Assembly (NCBI GenBank): GCA_950097015.1
Contig: CATNEN010000037.1
Span: 2,757,501-2,821,500 of the forward strand
DNA: 64,000 bases
Direction: 5' to 3'
Origin: Macrostomum hystrix
Lineage: Eukaryota > Platyhelminthes > Macrostomidae
Positions 12,310-23,374 of this stretch are shown here, piece after piece; the first letter of the stretch is position 1; each line of letters opens with the position of its first letter. The translations under genes were made by a program, and so were the position numbers. The notes below the pieces were generated by a model. It did not search any database. It saw only the letters and a program-made list of their open reading frames with translations, and was not told the DNA's origin.

Positions 12310-13146
12310 GTAAACAATCGAGGCGGAGCAGATAGTTTAGACAGAATATGTCAAAGCAAAAATTAGGTTAGGAAAAATAGTGACAAAACAAGACTAATAA
12401 TGTTAGCTATTAATAGAAATCTTTATAATGAGCTAATAGTGTCCGAAATGTCAATCAGATCAGAATAGTACACATAAAAACTAGATTAAATATTCATAAC
12501 ACAGGTCTGGAGTGCTTGACAGTTCCGCTTGGTGGCATTTAAACTAGTAAATATAGAAATAAATGTTATATACACGCCAATTTTCGATAGAAAGACTAAA
12601 AAACAATCATCGAATCGCTAATAGTTAAATTGAAGGCAGTGAATATGTAGGCTGCAGGCAGGGGATTTGAGGTCTACATAAATTAATACAATATATATTT
12701 TTTTTTCAGTAACTGCCTGCTGGGCAAACATTCTTTGGTTGTAGCAATTAAGTTATGCTTCTTAGCTTTTTACAAAATTCGTACAAAAATTCTGCCAATG
12801 GTGCACTGGAAAAAGCGAGACAGGGACAGGGAAAGGCGTAGAGAGTCGGGGAAAGACAATGAGAAATACAGGGAGAGAGATGAAGGCAGGGAGAGAGTTG
12901 TGGCAAAGACCTTACCTTCATACTGAGTGAAAAGAAAGAAAAGTGCTCGGTAAAAAATTGCCGATATGTATTGAAAAAATAGTAATTTAACACTCAAGAA
13001 ATTTTAAGAAATCAAGGGTGGCGTTCGTTTGATCAATTTAGATACCTAAAGTCCCAGTGACTAGGAGATTGTAGAGCAAGATAAGGAGCAGGAGTGGGGA
13101 GGAAGTGCAAGTAGCGGCAGCTGCAGAATGGTGGCAATGGGAAGCC
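12310..13146. other. No gene recognised; downstream of MRTF
   Basis: Contains a strong-looking plus-strand splice acceptor (T-tract then CAG at about 12707) and an AG-rich stretch at 12800-12900 that would read as an Arg/Asp/Glu-rich peptide. No flanking exon supports it. The part next to 13146 probably includes the MRTF 3' untranslated region. Confidence 0.4.
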
Positions 13147-16075
13147 TCAGCCAATAAAAACACTATCAGCTGGTGCGTAGAATTCGTCAATGTTGAGGTC
13201 CAGGTCGATCTCCATGTCCATAGCGCCGCCGATGTCCATAGGCGAAGGCGCCACTAGGCCTGGCGTCAGAGGCGGATCGCTATCCCGATGACTGTAGAGG
13301 CCGCAGTTGGCGACAGAACTAGAGCCAGCCGATGCTCTTGCAGTTGCCGGGTTAGCCAGCTGTTGTGTATTGAATACAGTGTCCATCTGCATTGGAGACT
13401 GAGACGGACGCTGAAATTGTACCTGCTGCTGCTGCTGCTGAGATATGTGCGCAGAGCCTGTGCAGGTTGAAAATTAGCAAATTGGGCGTTATTGAAGCAA
13501 AACAAAACAAATAATGCACCAATTTAACATAAGGATGAACAAGCCATTTGCCGCACGATTTTATACCAAGGGGGGAATCCCACTTGGTCTGAAGAAGATT
13601 CTTATTTCAGAAGATGCGCAACAAATAATTGGCCCGTCTTCTTGAGTTTCGTGTGCTTGCGTTACTCTGTTCGGGCGCAGCACAAAAAACTCCACCCCCT
13701 TGGTAGTTCTACTGTTAAGAAAGAATCGTCAAGTGTCGTTTTGGCGTCCTTACCAACACTGGGCTCCATGCTCTGAATAAGATTGTCCAACAGATCGAAC
13801 TCTGCAATGTCCTGGCCATTGTCGCTTTGGCTAAGAGGATGTTGCTGCTGTTGCTGCTGCAGATGGGTCTGCGAGTTTGAAGCTAGCCAGGCCCGCAGTT
13901 CTCCAGTGCTGCTAGACTGCAGCCCGGCACTAGAGTGATGTGGGCAGTGGAAGACAAGCTTTGTTTCATAAGCTTGAAATGCAGCCCTTACAGCTATAAG
14001 ATATTTCCCTCGATTTAACGAAAGTCAGTTGTTAACCAACTTCCTCTGCTAGTTCAACAGTCAGCTGTTAACCTACTTCCTCTGCTCCTTCAACAGTCAG
14101 CTGTTAACCTACTTCGTCTGCTCCTTCAACAGTCAGTTGTTAACCTACTTCCTCTGCTCCTTAAACAGTCAGCTGTTAACCTACTTCCTCTGCTCCTTCA
14201 ACAGTCAGTTGTTAACCTACTTCCTCTGCTCCTTCAACAGTCAGTTGTTAACCTACTTCCTCTGCTCCTTCAACAGTCAGTTGTTAACCTACTTCCTCTG
14301 CTCCTTCAACAGTCAGTTGTTAACCTACTTCCTCTGCTCCTTCAACAGTCATTTGTTAACCTACTTCCTCTGCTACTTCAACAGTCAGTTGTTAACCTAC
14401 TTCCTCTGCTCCTTCAACAGTCATTTGTTAACCTACTTCCTCTGCTCCTTCAACAGACACAAAGAGCCATCAATAGGCGATTAGTAATGCACCTAAAATC
14501 GTTGACCACAATAGAGCCAGCTGGCAAGTTGGCATATCTGTGCTGACGCTGGTGTGCCTGAGCCAGAGGATGCTGCTGCTGCTGCCCCTCCTGCTCTGTG
14601 GTGTCCAGGTAAACTGGAACTAGACAGTAGGCCAGTCTGCCTTGCTGCTGCTGGTATTGCTGGGGATACTGGTATTGCAGCTGTTGCAAGGCGGCGCCCT
14701 CGGACGAGGATCTGGCAAGGCTAGGCGATGAATAGCCGAGCTGGACGCTGCTAACAGAGGCGCCACTGTTTGTCACAGCGGCTCTGTGGACGTTTGCAGC
14801 AGCAGCCAATGCAGCTGCAGCTCCAGATGATTCAGACTTAGCCGGACCTCTGACAGTCATTGCTGCCCGGGTCGGCAGTGGCGGAGGCGGAGGCGGCGGC
14901 GGAGGAGCTGGCGGCGCAGGCGGCGGCGCGGATGTCGTTAGTGGCGCCGGACAGGGGAATCCGTAGGCTTCAGCTAGCTCCTGACGGTAGGGCTCCAGCA
15001 GGGCGGCCAGCTGTTCCTTGTTGCCAGAGCGTTTCAATCCGCGCTTGCTGCACTCAGCTCGCAGCTGGGTTGATGATAGATGATGATCAAGCCGGCCCGA
15101 GCCCGGAGCTGAGCCACTGGGCCCGGCCATCTCAGTTAACAATTCGTCCATCAGGCGGCTGCGCTCGGCCTCCATGCGCAGGTACATGCGCTGCTGATCT
15201 TCGCGGCATCGATTCGCTGGTCCGGGCGGCACGTACTGATGAAAGGTCAGGCCGCCGAATTTCTCAATGCGCTCGTTGCGCGATGAGGCGGAGGCGCTTT
15301 TTTTGCAGGACTTCGCCGAACCGCCGGGGCGCTTTCTGACCGCGGCATTGGTAGAAGACAGCGACGATGTGGAAGACGATGACGGCAGCGTCGCGGCGGC
15401 TGAAGCCGAGGTGGCTGCGACGGGGGCGCCGAAGTAAGCGAAGGTGGACACGGCAGCAACAGCCGAGGAGGATTGGACGGAATTGGAAAGAGGCGATGCG
15501 GACGGGGAAGCTACGATAGTGTGGGACGCGGAGACTGATGCCGGAGGCGAACTGCCGCTTTGCGAATCGTCGCCGAATGCGGTCACCGCGGATGAAGCGG
15601 TTGACGAATCGGCGAGTCCGTCGGCAACTTTAGTGAACGGAATGCAGCCGTCTTTGAGTAGGGTTTGAGCACCCATGCTCAGCGGTAGGTAGCCCATCTC
15701 GGCTACTTCTAAAGCGCCTGGCCTAGCGGCCAATTTGGAATTGAGTTCGTCGCGCAGTTTTTGCTTCTGCAACTGCTTTTGGGCCTCGTGAAGTATGGGG
15801 GACACGCCGGGATTGCTAGCCGTATCCATGAGGATGTGATAGTCCACTAAACGGCGCCTGTCTGGCCGATTGTTCAGATGCAGCGCAACTCGAGCCTTGG
15901 TGCTCTCTAAGCTGCTGTGAATAGGTGTGGACTCCACCGTGCCCTGGGGACTGGACTCCCAAATGGTCCAGTCGTCGGCTGCGTCGCCATTTGGCACAGC
16001 GGCGCCGGCAGCTGCTGCCAAGGAGCCAGCGTATTCTACATTTAAATTATTCTCATCTACCTGATGCCGCTGCAT
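13147..16075 (-). CDS. Myocardin-related transcription factor (MRTF/MKL family)
   Basis: MRTFs bind G-actin through RPEL motifs, and when released enter the nucleus to co-activate SRF. Three coding exons on minus join in phase: 16075-14493 (exon opens at 16204 after a TTTCAG acceptor), 13929-13754 and 13457-13147, giving 689 residues from the Met at 16075. Visible parts: RPEL-like motifs at about 60-85 (RPDRRRLVDYHIL) and 104-131 (RPGALEVAEMGYLPL); a basic stretch RKRPGG...CKKS near 245-258; the family signature FHQYVPPGP near 275-285; a SAP domain near 325-362 (LSSTQLRAECSKRGLKRSGN); polyproline, polyalanine and glutamine tracts; and an acidic C-terminus (MDMEIDLDLNIDEFY) typical of an activation domain. 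Vertebrate MRTFs have three RPELs. The two here align best with the second and third, so the first is missing or in an unseen upstream exon. No clear leucine zipper was found. The first intron holds a minisatellite. Family assignment is secure, the exact start less so. Confidence 0.93.
14030..14460. repeat. Minisatellite, 36-bp unit, about 12 copies, inside MRTF intron
   Basis: The unit reads CAGTCAGTTGTTAACCTACT followed by TCCTCTGCTCCTTCAA. It lies wholly within the intron between the first and second MRTF coding exons (13930-14492) and stops about 35 bp before the splice donor. Each unit holds the palindrome GTTAAC. The open frame across it is a repeat artefact. Confidence 0.95.
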
Positions 16076-16279
16076 TGCTACGAACGGAGAGGAGCTGAGT
16101 GGGAGCGAGAGCAGTGCGTAGCCTAGGCTAGGCTCTAGTAATGGCCCAGTGCAACTTAGGTTAGCGTTGCACTGCGTTGCATGGCCCAGTGTGGCCAGGG
16201 CACTCTGAAATTGGTAGGAATTTAAACATTCTTGCGAATAGCAACAATTGAATAGTGGAATTTCCGTGAAATAATTCAT

Positions 16280-17525
16280 TTCGTTTACTTTAAAAGTTGA
16301 CTGTTGGGTTAAGGTTTTGATGTTCTAGGAGTACATTAAATGTTTGAAACCTTAGAACTGAATATCAGTTGTTTTGCTCAGTGTCCACCATGTCCATTTA
16401 AGTTGGACTAGGCCTACCTACCAAGCCAATGCAGAGCCAGTACAGAACAGTTTCCAGTTATAATGCAAGACCAAGAGATCAAGTCTTTGATCTGTAGTCT
16501 TTAGACTTAAGTCTTTGAATTGATTTTTGCTATATTTAATTATCATTCAATATCGAAAATTATAACACTGGTCAAGTTTTACAATAAAAGTTTTTTAAAA
16601 CTACCTACACAAGATACCTACACAATGTAGATTTTTTTATTTTTTGGGATATTGAAAGAGGATAAATTGAAGCTATGCTGCATTGATACAAGGTAGCTAT
16701 TAATGAGGTTCACTTTCATTCAAAATGGATCTAATTAAACCAAAGAATTAAATTTAATCAATAGCATCTTTATAATTACTTCTATTCAAAAGCTTACATG
16801 CAGCTCTTTTGTTGGTCATAGGACCTATAGATTCATAGAAGAATAAGGTTGAACATATTGGGTTTTTGTGCACTCCTCATTTTTTGCCATCATAAATTTT
16901 AAACAATAGTGACTAAATAGGCTTAGCTGCCAAGCACTATGGTTATGATTTTATAGGCCTAGTGAAAAAAGGGCCACAGTATGTATATTGTCTTGACTCA
17001 AACATAAAAATGCTAAATTTGTAATAACTCTAACAAGTGCACCAATAATTTTGAAACTTTTCCAAAAGGAAATATTGAATTGAGCATGAAATTGAGCAAT
17101 AGCTAGCTATATTATAAGGAAAAATGTTCTTTTGAAGAAAGCATAATATGAAAAAAATCTCATTTATTAATGAATCAATGAGCTAGCTACATGATTATAA
17201 AACTTTGAAGTGGGTGGAGTCAATAAGGGCATAACAATATGCCAATGCCAATTGGATAAAAAAGCTTCTAACATGAGATTATAAGATTATTCTAAGACAA
17301 AGACCTCTGATATAAAGGTCACAAATTATATAATAGCCAATCAAATTTAAAAGGAAAATTTGGGAAAGCTATGAGGTTAGGTAGGGGCCTATACTTTCTG
17401 GTCACTAAAACAAAAAAAAACAAAAATAGGCCACAGAAAAGTGAAGTTAAAAAATCTAAGATAGGCTAGCTAAGGATCAATTATGTAGATATAGCTATAA
17501 TAGTTAGGACTGCTTCAAGCTCCAA
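16280..17525. other. No gene recognised; upstream of MRTF
   Basis: AT-rich, with many short TAGGCCTA/AGCTAGCT-type words. Any upstream MRTF exon (for example the missing first RPEL) could lie here, but I could not identify one. The MRTF promoter is not recognisable. Confidence 0.45.
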
Positions 17526-17533
17526 ATTTATTT

Positions 17534-19204
17534 GGGTTATGATCACTTGGGCAACAAATCACTTTGGCGACAGTCATTTTGGCAAATTGACTTTGGCAAC
17601 AATTTTTTGATCACTTAGGTGACAAAAGGATTACTTGTTGGCCATTTAATTACAGGAGATAATTGTACTTTAAAATGGGTATGACATTTGTTTTATAACA
17701 ATACATTAATGTCAGTAGTATTTTGCAAGTTTTATATATAACTTATATATATATTCATATCTTCTCCGCCTACAGTGAGAGGCCTGCCAAGTTTATTAAT
17801 TGAATTTTAACCCAGCCAAATCTGCCCTAGCCCATTGTACACACTTCAATATTGAACAAATCAGACCCCTCAATAGAAATGACTTGCAGCACCCTCTCTC
17901 CACCAATGCACAGAGGCAGTTAGAATGTGCGTACTGGGCCACATCTCCTCCCCATTTTCAAATTGACTGCCAACCCTCCACTGGAGAGACAATACACTAA
18001 ACAGATAGGCCAAAATGATAGGCTAGGCACAATCACATTTACCGACTCCAGTTATTCAGCTTAAAAGAAAGTCTATACTATTTGGTTTGGTCTATAAATT
18101 CAAGGGAGGCAGTTTTACACTGATGAAAAGCATTTCTAGCTTAGAGGTTAACAATGAATGGCCACCATGCTGTTCACCCATCAAATTTCTGTCCTGAATG
18201 CTCTGCTGCCATTTGTCTGGTGTATGTAGAGGACACTTGTAGAGGTGTATGTGATAATGACATTGAGGCCATTACCATTGATGATCCAGCACCTCTTCCT
18301 CTAGTGACTGATAAAGCTAATTATTGTAAATTCAAGGTCATCAATGGCAGACTGACAAAGCAAAAATATGTTCTTGTCATTGACGGTGTTTATTCTTTCA
18401 TAGTCAGCTGCTGTAGAGAAACAAGTATGTATTGGAGATGCACACAACACAATGCTCACACCCGTTGTAATGCAATAGTGGTACAGTGTGGAAACATCAT
18501 CTCCAAAGGAATTACAGCTCATAGCCATCTTGCTCAACATACACCAGCTGCAAGAGCAAGACTAAGGCAATGGGTGATCAGACAGGTGGCTTCAAACCTA
18601 TTTGTTTTGGCCAACCAGATAGCTTGTGTGGAGATTCTTGAGCATCATGCCACTTTTGGAAATGTGAGTACTTAAAAAGGTGGTACAATGCCCTCTATAC
18701 ATACTACTATTTCTATCTACAAAACATTTTACCATAACTTAATGTACCATTATGTAGACTGCTCCAAATCCAACAGCTGCTACAAAACTGGCATAAGCAG
18801 CAAATTGACAGGGCAGCAAGCTTGTCTAGAAGAACCAGCTAACTTAGAGCTCAAGATTCAACAGCACAGCAGGCCATGCCAGAGGGCTTTCTACAGTTCT
18901 CCTAGAGGCTTGTAGTCATCTTAATGGACCTTAATTCTAACTCTAACACACTAGCATAGTCTGAAACTTTGTGCATGATCAACTACGTAAATAGTTTTAA
19001 CATAAAACTTTAAACATAAAATATAAAATATAAAAAGCAAATATTTTATCAACATTGTTTTATGATAGAGTTGGGTATAATTATTGCCTATAATTTATTG
19101 TTGCCTAAGTGATCAAAACTTGTTGCCAAAGTCAATTCGCTGAAATGACTTGTCGCCAAAATGACTGTCACCGAAGTGACTTATCGCTAAAGTGATTGGT
19201 ACCC
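17534..19204 (+). mobile_element. Mutator-like (MULE-type) DNA element with 8-bp target duplication
   Basis: A 1671-bp element. The left terminus (GGGTTATGATCACTTGGGCA) and the inverse of the right terminus (GGGTACCAATCACTTTAGCG) form inverted repeats of about 100 bp, built from phrases such as CACTTTGGCGAC. It is flanked by a perfect 8-bp direct repeat ATTTATTT at 17526-17533 and 19205-19212, directly supporting transposition. The only coding content is a FLYWCH zinc-finger ORF. No transposase catalytic domain fits in the remaining space, so it is likely non-autonomous or an internally deleted derivative. FLYWCH fingers are common in Mutator-superfamily proteins. An 8-bp duplication would also suit hAT or P elements, so the superfamily is inferred mainly from FLYWCH. 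Confidence 0.85.
18154..18675 (+). CDS. FLYWCH zinc-finger protein of the Mutator-like element
   Basis: A 173-residue open frame inside the inverted-repeat element. Residues about 55-130 fit a FLYWCH finger: a GRLTKQKYVLVIDGVYSF start, then YWRC, a second Cys in RCNA, and the HSH pair in TAHSHLAQH, i.e. a C2H2-like DNA-binding fold. The N-terminal 50 residues have extra cysteines (NFCPEC). In-frame translation ends at TAA (18675), but a good donor GTGAGT at 18664 and an acceptor at 18757 would instead join GN to TAPNPTAATKLA before another stop at about 18796. The missing transposase domain suggests a remnant or an accessory DNA-binding protein rather than an active enzyme. The start is the first Met of the frame. 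Confidence 0.7.
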   Translation: MNGHHAVHPSNFCPECSAAICLVYVEDTCRGVCDNDIEAITIDDPAPLPLVTDKANYCKFKVINGRLTKQKYVLVIDGVYSFIVSCCRETSMYWRCTQHNAHTRCNAIVVQCGNIISKGITAHSHLAQHTPAARARLRQWVIRQVASNLFVLANQIACVEILEHHATFGNVST

Positions 19205-19518
19205 ATTTATTTACTATTATTTAGTAACTAACCAAGTGCCATAGTAAATAAATAGAAATATAATTATTAAAAATTGGTAGGCCTTAGATAAGTCATGGTA
19301 GGCCCTATAAATTAAAATTAATGAGTAGGCCTAGTCTAGATGTCCAACACAGGCAAAATATTGTGTCCTAATTTTCTGCTGCTTTTAGGCCCTATGTGCC
19401 TTATTATTACATAGTAGAGGTCTAGCTAATTGTGTTGCCTGTTAGGCCAGAAAAGGCCTGTATTGCATAGGATAGGCCCTAAGACAAACTCACAACATCA
19501 ACCAATTGGCACATTAGT

Positions 19519-19895
19519 GACATTTTACCGCACAGTAAAAACAGAATTTATCACACTGTTTAAATAACCTCATTTCAGGCTTGGACTTGGACTATGCAGT
19601 AGACTATGCGGAATTTACCGCACAGTGAAGTTAGTGGTTTTTACCGCACTGTTTATAGCCGAGCCGCCTATGGGCTTGCTGCAGTCATGAATGAGGTGAA
19701 CTTTCCCATTGACCATTGTCTTTAGCAATGCGGCAAGAGGGCTCACCATAGTTGGCTTTTTGGCAACCACCAGATCTACCATTGTCGATCTCCTATTTAT
19801 AAACAGTGCGGTAAAAACCGCTAACTTCACCACAGGGTAATGTGTTGCCATTACTATGCGGTAAAGTTAGCAGTTTTTACCGCGCGGTAAAATGT
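19519..19895. mobile_element. Nested inverted-repeat element (MITE/foldback-like)
   Basis: An inner pair of about 44-bp inverted repeats (left 19613-19656, TTTACCGCACAGTGAAGTTA...; right 19796-19841 in inverse) surrounds about 140 bp. Outside it a second, related pair (19525-19568 and about 19858-19893, both with CATTTTACCGC) is also inverted. The same TTTACCGC word therefore occurs at four ends, as if one element inserted into a relative or the ends were duplicated. No coding capacity and no target duplication that I can define. Confidence 0.65.
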
Positions 19896-20094
19896 TGCTA
19901 ACATCAATTGGCAATTATAAGTAGCCCCCCTATTACCATAGGCCCTAATCTGCCAATTATAAATATTTTGGTGCAAATTGAAATAACTAAAAGCTACTTA
20001 TAATAGGGGCTTACATCCAAAATTGTATTTGTGGTCTCAGTGTAGGCCTATATAAAATTTTTAATGAAAAGGCTAAGTGAGTGATCCTAGTAGT

Positions 20095-20240
20095 GTTAAT
20101 ACTGCAAAGCATACATGGTACATCATTTGGTGACACTAGACCCACAGCCTGCGAGTTGACAATTCTGACCATTTCGCTGACTCTCGAGCAAACACCCAAG
20201 GTCTGCAAGTCCCGAGGTCTGCAAGTCCCGACGTCTGCAA
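20095..20240 (-). mobile_element. Fragment of the tRNA-derived SINE (3' part)
   Basis: About 100 bp (GTACATCATTTGGTGACACT... through CATTTCGCTGACTCTCGAGC) match the tail half of the SINE at 30268-30624, in the same orientation, with divergence. It is followed by three short repeats of GGTCTGCAAGTCCCGA at 20200-20245. No tRNA head is present. Confidence 0.7.
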
Positions 20241-20534
20241 GTTCGAGGTCTGCACAGTTCTTGAGGTTCAATTTTTTTGCTTTCTTTCCTTAAAAACGAA
20301 AGGAGCTAAGATTTAGATGTAAGATTTAAATGAATTAGTAAGGTTTAAAAAAATACTCAACACTTTCGTTTGCTCAAGGTGCTCATGTTTTGAAAGTAAT
20401 TTTAATATTCTGTTTTGTTATACTCTTTGCTGTATACAAAAAGCTAGTTTTCCTGGAAAACGGGAAGTAGTGTGCGTTTGTGTGCATTGTCTTTAAAGTA
20501 CTGGCTGTTGCTACGACGATAATTTGGGGTGCTG

Positions 20535-20750
20535 GTCACTTCGTTAACTGCCATTTCGTCAAATGGTCGTCAAATGGACTCATCCCTGTATTTGGTCACT
20601 TCCTCAACTACCCGATCAAGCCATCTCAAAGTTTGGTAACTTCGTCAACTAGCTATCGGGCCAACTCAAACTCTAGTCACCGTCAACTATCCAATTATGC
20701 AATAACTGTTTACATACTGTATATAATGCTATAATATATATAAAATACTA
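20535..20750. mobile_element. Second, truncated copy of the 8625-9110 MITE family
   Basis: Begins GGTCACTTCGTTAACTGCCA and follows the inverse of 9110-8940, including the phrases TGTATTTGGTCACTTC, GCCATCTCAAAGTTTGG and CCAATTATG..., then merges into an AT-rich tail near 20750. The opposite inverted repeat is absent, so it is a half element. Confidence 0.7.
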
Positions 20751-20759
20751 TACTGTATA

Positions 20760-21960
20760 CTTAGTCTGTGCGCAAGGCGGAAAGTCATGGTTTGTAGTTG
20801 AGAGCCGAAAGGTATAGTATAGGCATAATTCATAAAGGAGTTTACATATATATTTGCTTTTGTTTAATTGCATCTCAAAGTGAGTGCAATTATCATTTCT
20901 TATCTTTTCATCCTTTTCCATTCTGGGTTTGGGACCAGACAATGGCAGAGTTACTGCCAGTTTTTACTGGCTATCATTAATACAGCTAAAAGAGATCACA
21001 AATATCACGAAGAAAAACTTAATTTATGTTAACTTTTAAATACAATAAAAATAATAAGAAGAAACTAAAAGTTAAGTTAGAGCTAGCCTACTTACTGCTA
21101 CTTAATGCTGCTGCTGCTGCTGCTGCCTGTTCTCAAACTGAGGGATGTTGCTAAGGCATGCATAGCATTACAGAGAGGTTAGCTTTTCCATTCAATTCTG
21201 TTTTATTATTATTATATAGCTCAATGTTTCATTGTCTGTCAAATAAATGGAGGGGCTCCTAAACAGTGTTTTGCGTTTTTGTTTTTTCATTGCTTGTTTT
21301 TTAGATGCGCTTTCTTTCTGCTCATTAGTTGGATACACTTTGCCAAATAGGTCTCAACTTGCATGTTGCATCTCTAGCCACTCATACTGTGGTTGGTTCT
21401 GATGCTCCTGCACTTGGTTATCTAGCACTGTATCAATTTAGTTACATAAGCAAAAGTTTGTTAATATAGGTTTTAATAAAAAATTTAAATACTCTTAACT
21501 TTCAATAACAACAGTAATTATTATTTAATTTTTGGTTTGTTTAACTCTACAACCATTACCACATAGGCCTACATACATGCGCAACCTCCCAAATCTTAGC
21601 CGGCCGTGCAACTTAGTTTTTGCTCTCATTTGCGACTTAGTTCATTTCATTGCTCTATTTACGACTTAGTTTGCTCTCATTTGCTCTCTTTTTCTCTCCC
21701 CTTTTTCCTTTTCTTCACGCCTTCCTTTTTTGTCCCTTGGTCCCCCCTTTGATTTTTTGCGCTTGGTCTATTGGTTTTTGCAACTTACCTTGCTTGGCCC
21801 TTGTTTCACCCAGCCGGGTTGGCCGGGTGTTGCGCATGTATGTAGGCCTATATTCATTTAAAGAAAGAAAGCATCATAGCATTGCTTACTTTTCTCTGGT
21901 TCTTTGTTCATAGAAGATGGCATTATTTTCTATAATTTTATTGTGTTTTTAATACAATTA
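20760..21960. other. No gene recognised
   Basis: AT-rich with a CTG microsatellite at 21108-21128 (TGCTGCTGCTGCTGCTGCTG). Short open frames are present, but none has splice context or recognisable content. Confidence 0.5.
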
Positions 21961-21984
21961 TGTTTTATTGCCAGTACATTGCAG

Positions 21985-22165
21985 CACTGGCGCCCCTTTT
22001 CGGCCGCTGGCGCCCCTTTTTCAGCCGCTGGCGCCCCTTTTTCAGCCGCTGGCGCCCCTTTTTCAGCCGCTGGCTCCCCTTTTTCAGCCGCTGGCTCCCG
22101 TTTTTCAGCCGCTGGCGCCCGATCTTGGCTCCTGGTGCCCTTTTTCGGCCGCTGGCACCCCCTCT
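21985..22165. repeat. Short minisatellite, 21-bp unit, about 8 copies
   Basis: Core CCCTTTTTCAGCCGCTGGCG, with CGCC/CTCC variants and weaker copies at the right edge. All three plus frames stay open only because the unit lacks stops. Confidence 0.92.
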
Positions 22166-22169
22166 GTGA

Positions 22170-23370
22170 TTCTCATGGCGCTCCCCTTATAGACCGCCCC
22201 AAAACAAAATTCCTGGATCTGCCACTGACTGTATAGAGGAGTGGCTAAGAGACATGTTTCTAAAGAAGTAATCAAGGGGGGGCTGTTTGGACAAACTTTT
22301 CACTTATTTTTTACTTAAAACGCCCTTAGACAAACTCTTCACTTTTCATTAATGCAGTAAATAAATAAATGGTGACCTTCACTATAAAGTCAATACAGAG
22401 ACGTGAATTGCTTACTGCTTTGCTTTAAATTTCTGCCCCAAAAACAACGGGCAAAAAAAGCTAGTATTTATATAGGCCTATATTTTTTTTCAGAATGTTG
22501 TAGGGACAAATCAAATTAAATATCACATTAGAACATAAATATAAGTTAAGCATTTCATTTTTTCTTATATAGCTCATATAGGGATTCAGTTTGGAATTCT
22601 AGGATTTTAGACCTGGGGCTTTAAAAGCCAAGCACTGAGAATGTGGCTATAGAAATTTAATTTTGAAAATTTCCAAAAATAACACAAGTTTAAGCTAAAA
22701 CCTAAATTCGAAACCAAATGTTTTGCTTCACTTAAAAAAATTCTAATAAAAATTTCTGAAAGTTCAAAATACCTATTGTTATAGAATTCCAAAACCAAAA
22801 GCTAATATTCAGAACCAACACTAGTTTATTGCTAGCTACTCATAGTCATACAGTATTTTTATCAATACCTTCAATAGTGGACTATAAGTATATTTTATTT
22901 GTCACTTCAGTCAGTTTTACAAAGTTCAAAATAAGAGCTTTGATCTCTCTATAGATAGCTGTTGATTTGCTGTGCAAGTAGAATATACAAGACAACTTGT
23001 AAGGAAATATGAGTATTGCAGTGAATAAAAGTGCAAACAGGCAAAAATGAGGAATTATGAGCTAAATAGCTTTACAACAAAAGATAAAAAACTTGAATTT
23101 GTATTTATTATACACTCTTATTTTCTATTCAGCCTAGTTAGTTAAGTCAGCTATATATAGTAGAATGGAAGCATGAACTTGGTAGTTACATAGCCATATT
23201 AGTTAACAGTACTATTTTGTAGTCACACATGTGAACAATTCGTCCTTTTTAAATTACATATTGTTTTCTATATGCAAAATATTTTATCTTGAATATTGTC
23301 TCACTTTATTTTTGTCTGTAAAACGTTATATACTACTCAATAGTAACCCAGAAAGCTGGCCATTTCCTCT
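22170..23370. other. No gene recognised; upstream of the visible EMG1 exon
   Basis: AT-rich. The N-terminal exon of EMG1 should lie upstream of 23375, but no ATG-bearing exon can be pointed to confidently. Confidence 0.45.
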
Positions 23371-23374
23371 ACAG

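Noticed and set aside
12735-12926. Arg/Glu/Asp-rich ORF resembling a splicing-factor fragment
   Set aside because: Purine-rich low complexity, no matching exon or donor found. Too weak to list as a gene.
14860-15339. Plus-strand ORF opposite MRTF
   Set aside because: A shadow of the GC-rich MRTF exon, which has RPEL, SAP and family signature on minus.
23231-23374. Upstream extension of the EMG1 exon to an ATG at 23231
   Set aside because: The extension is AT-rich and unlike EMG1. A splice acceptor (CTCTACAG) ends exactly where family similarity starts.
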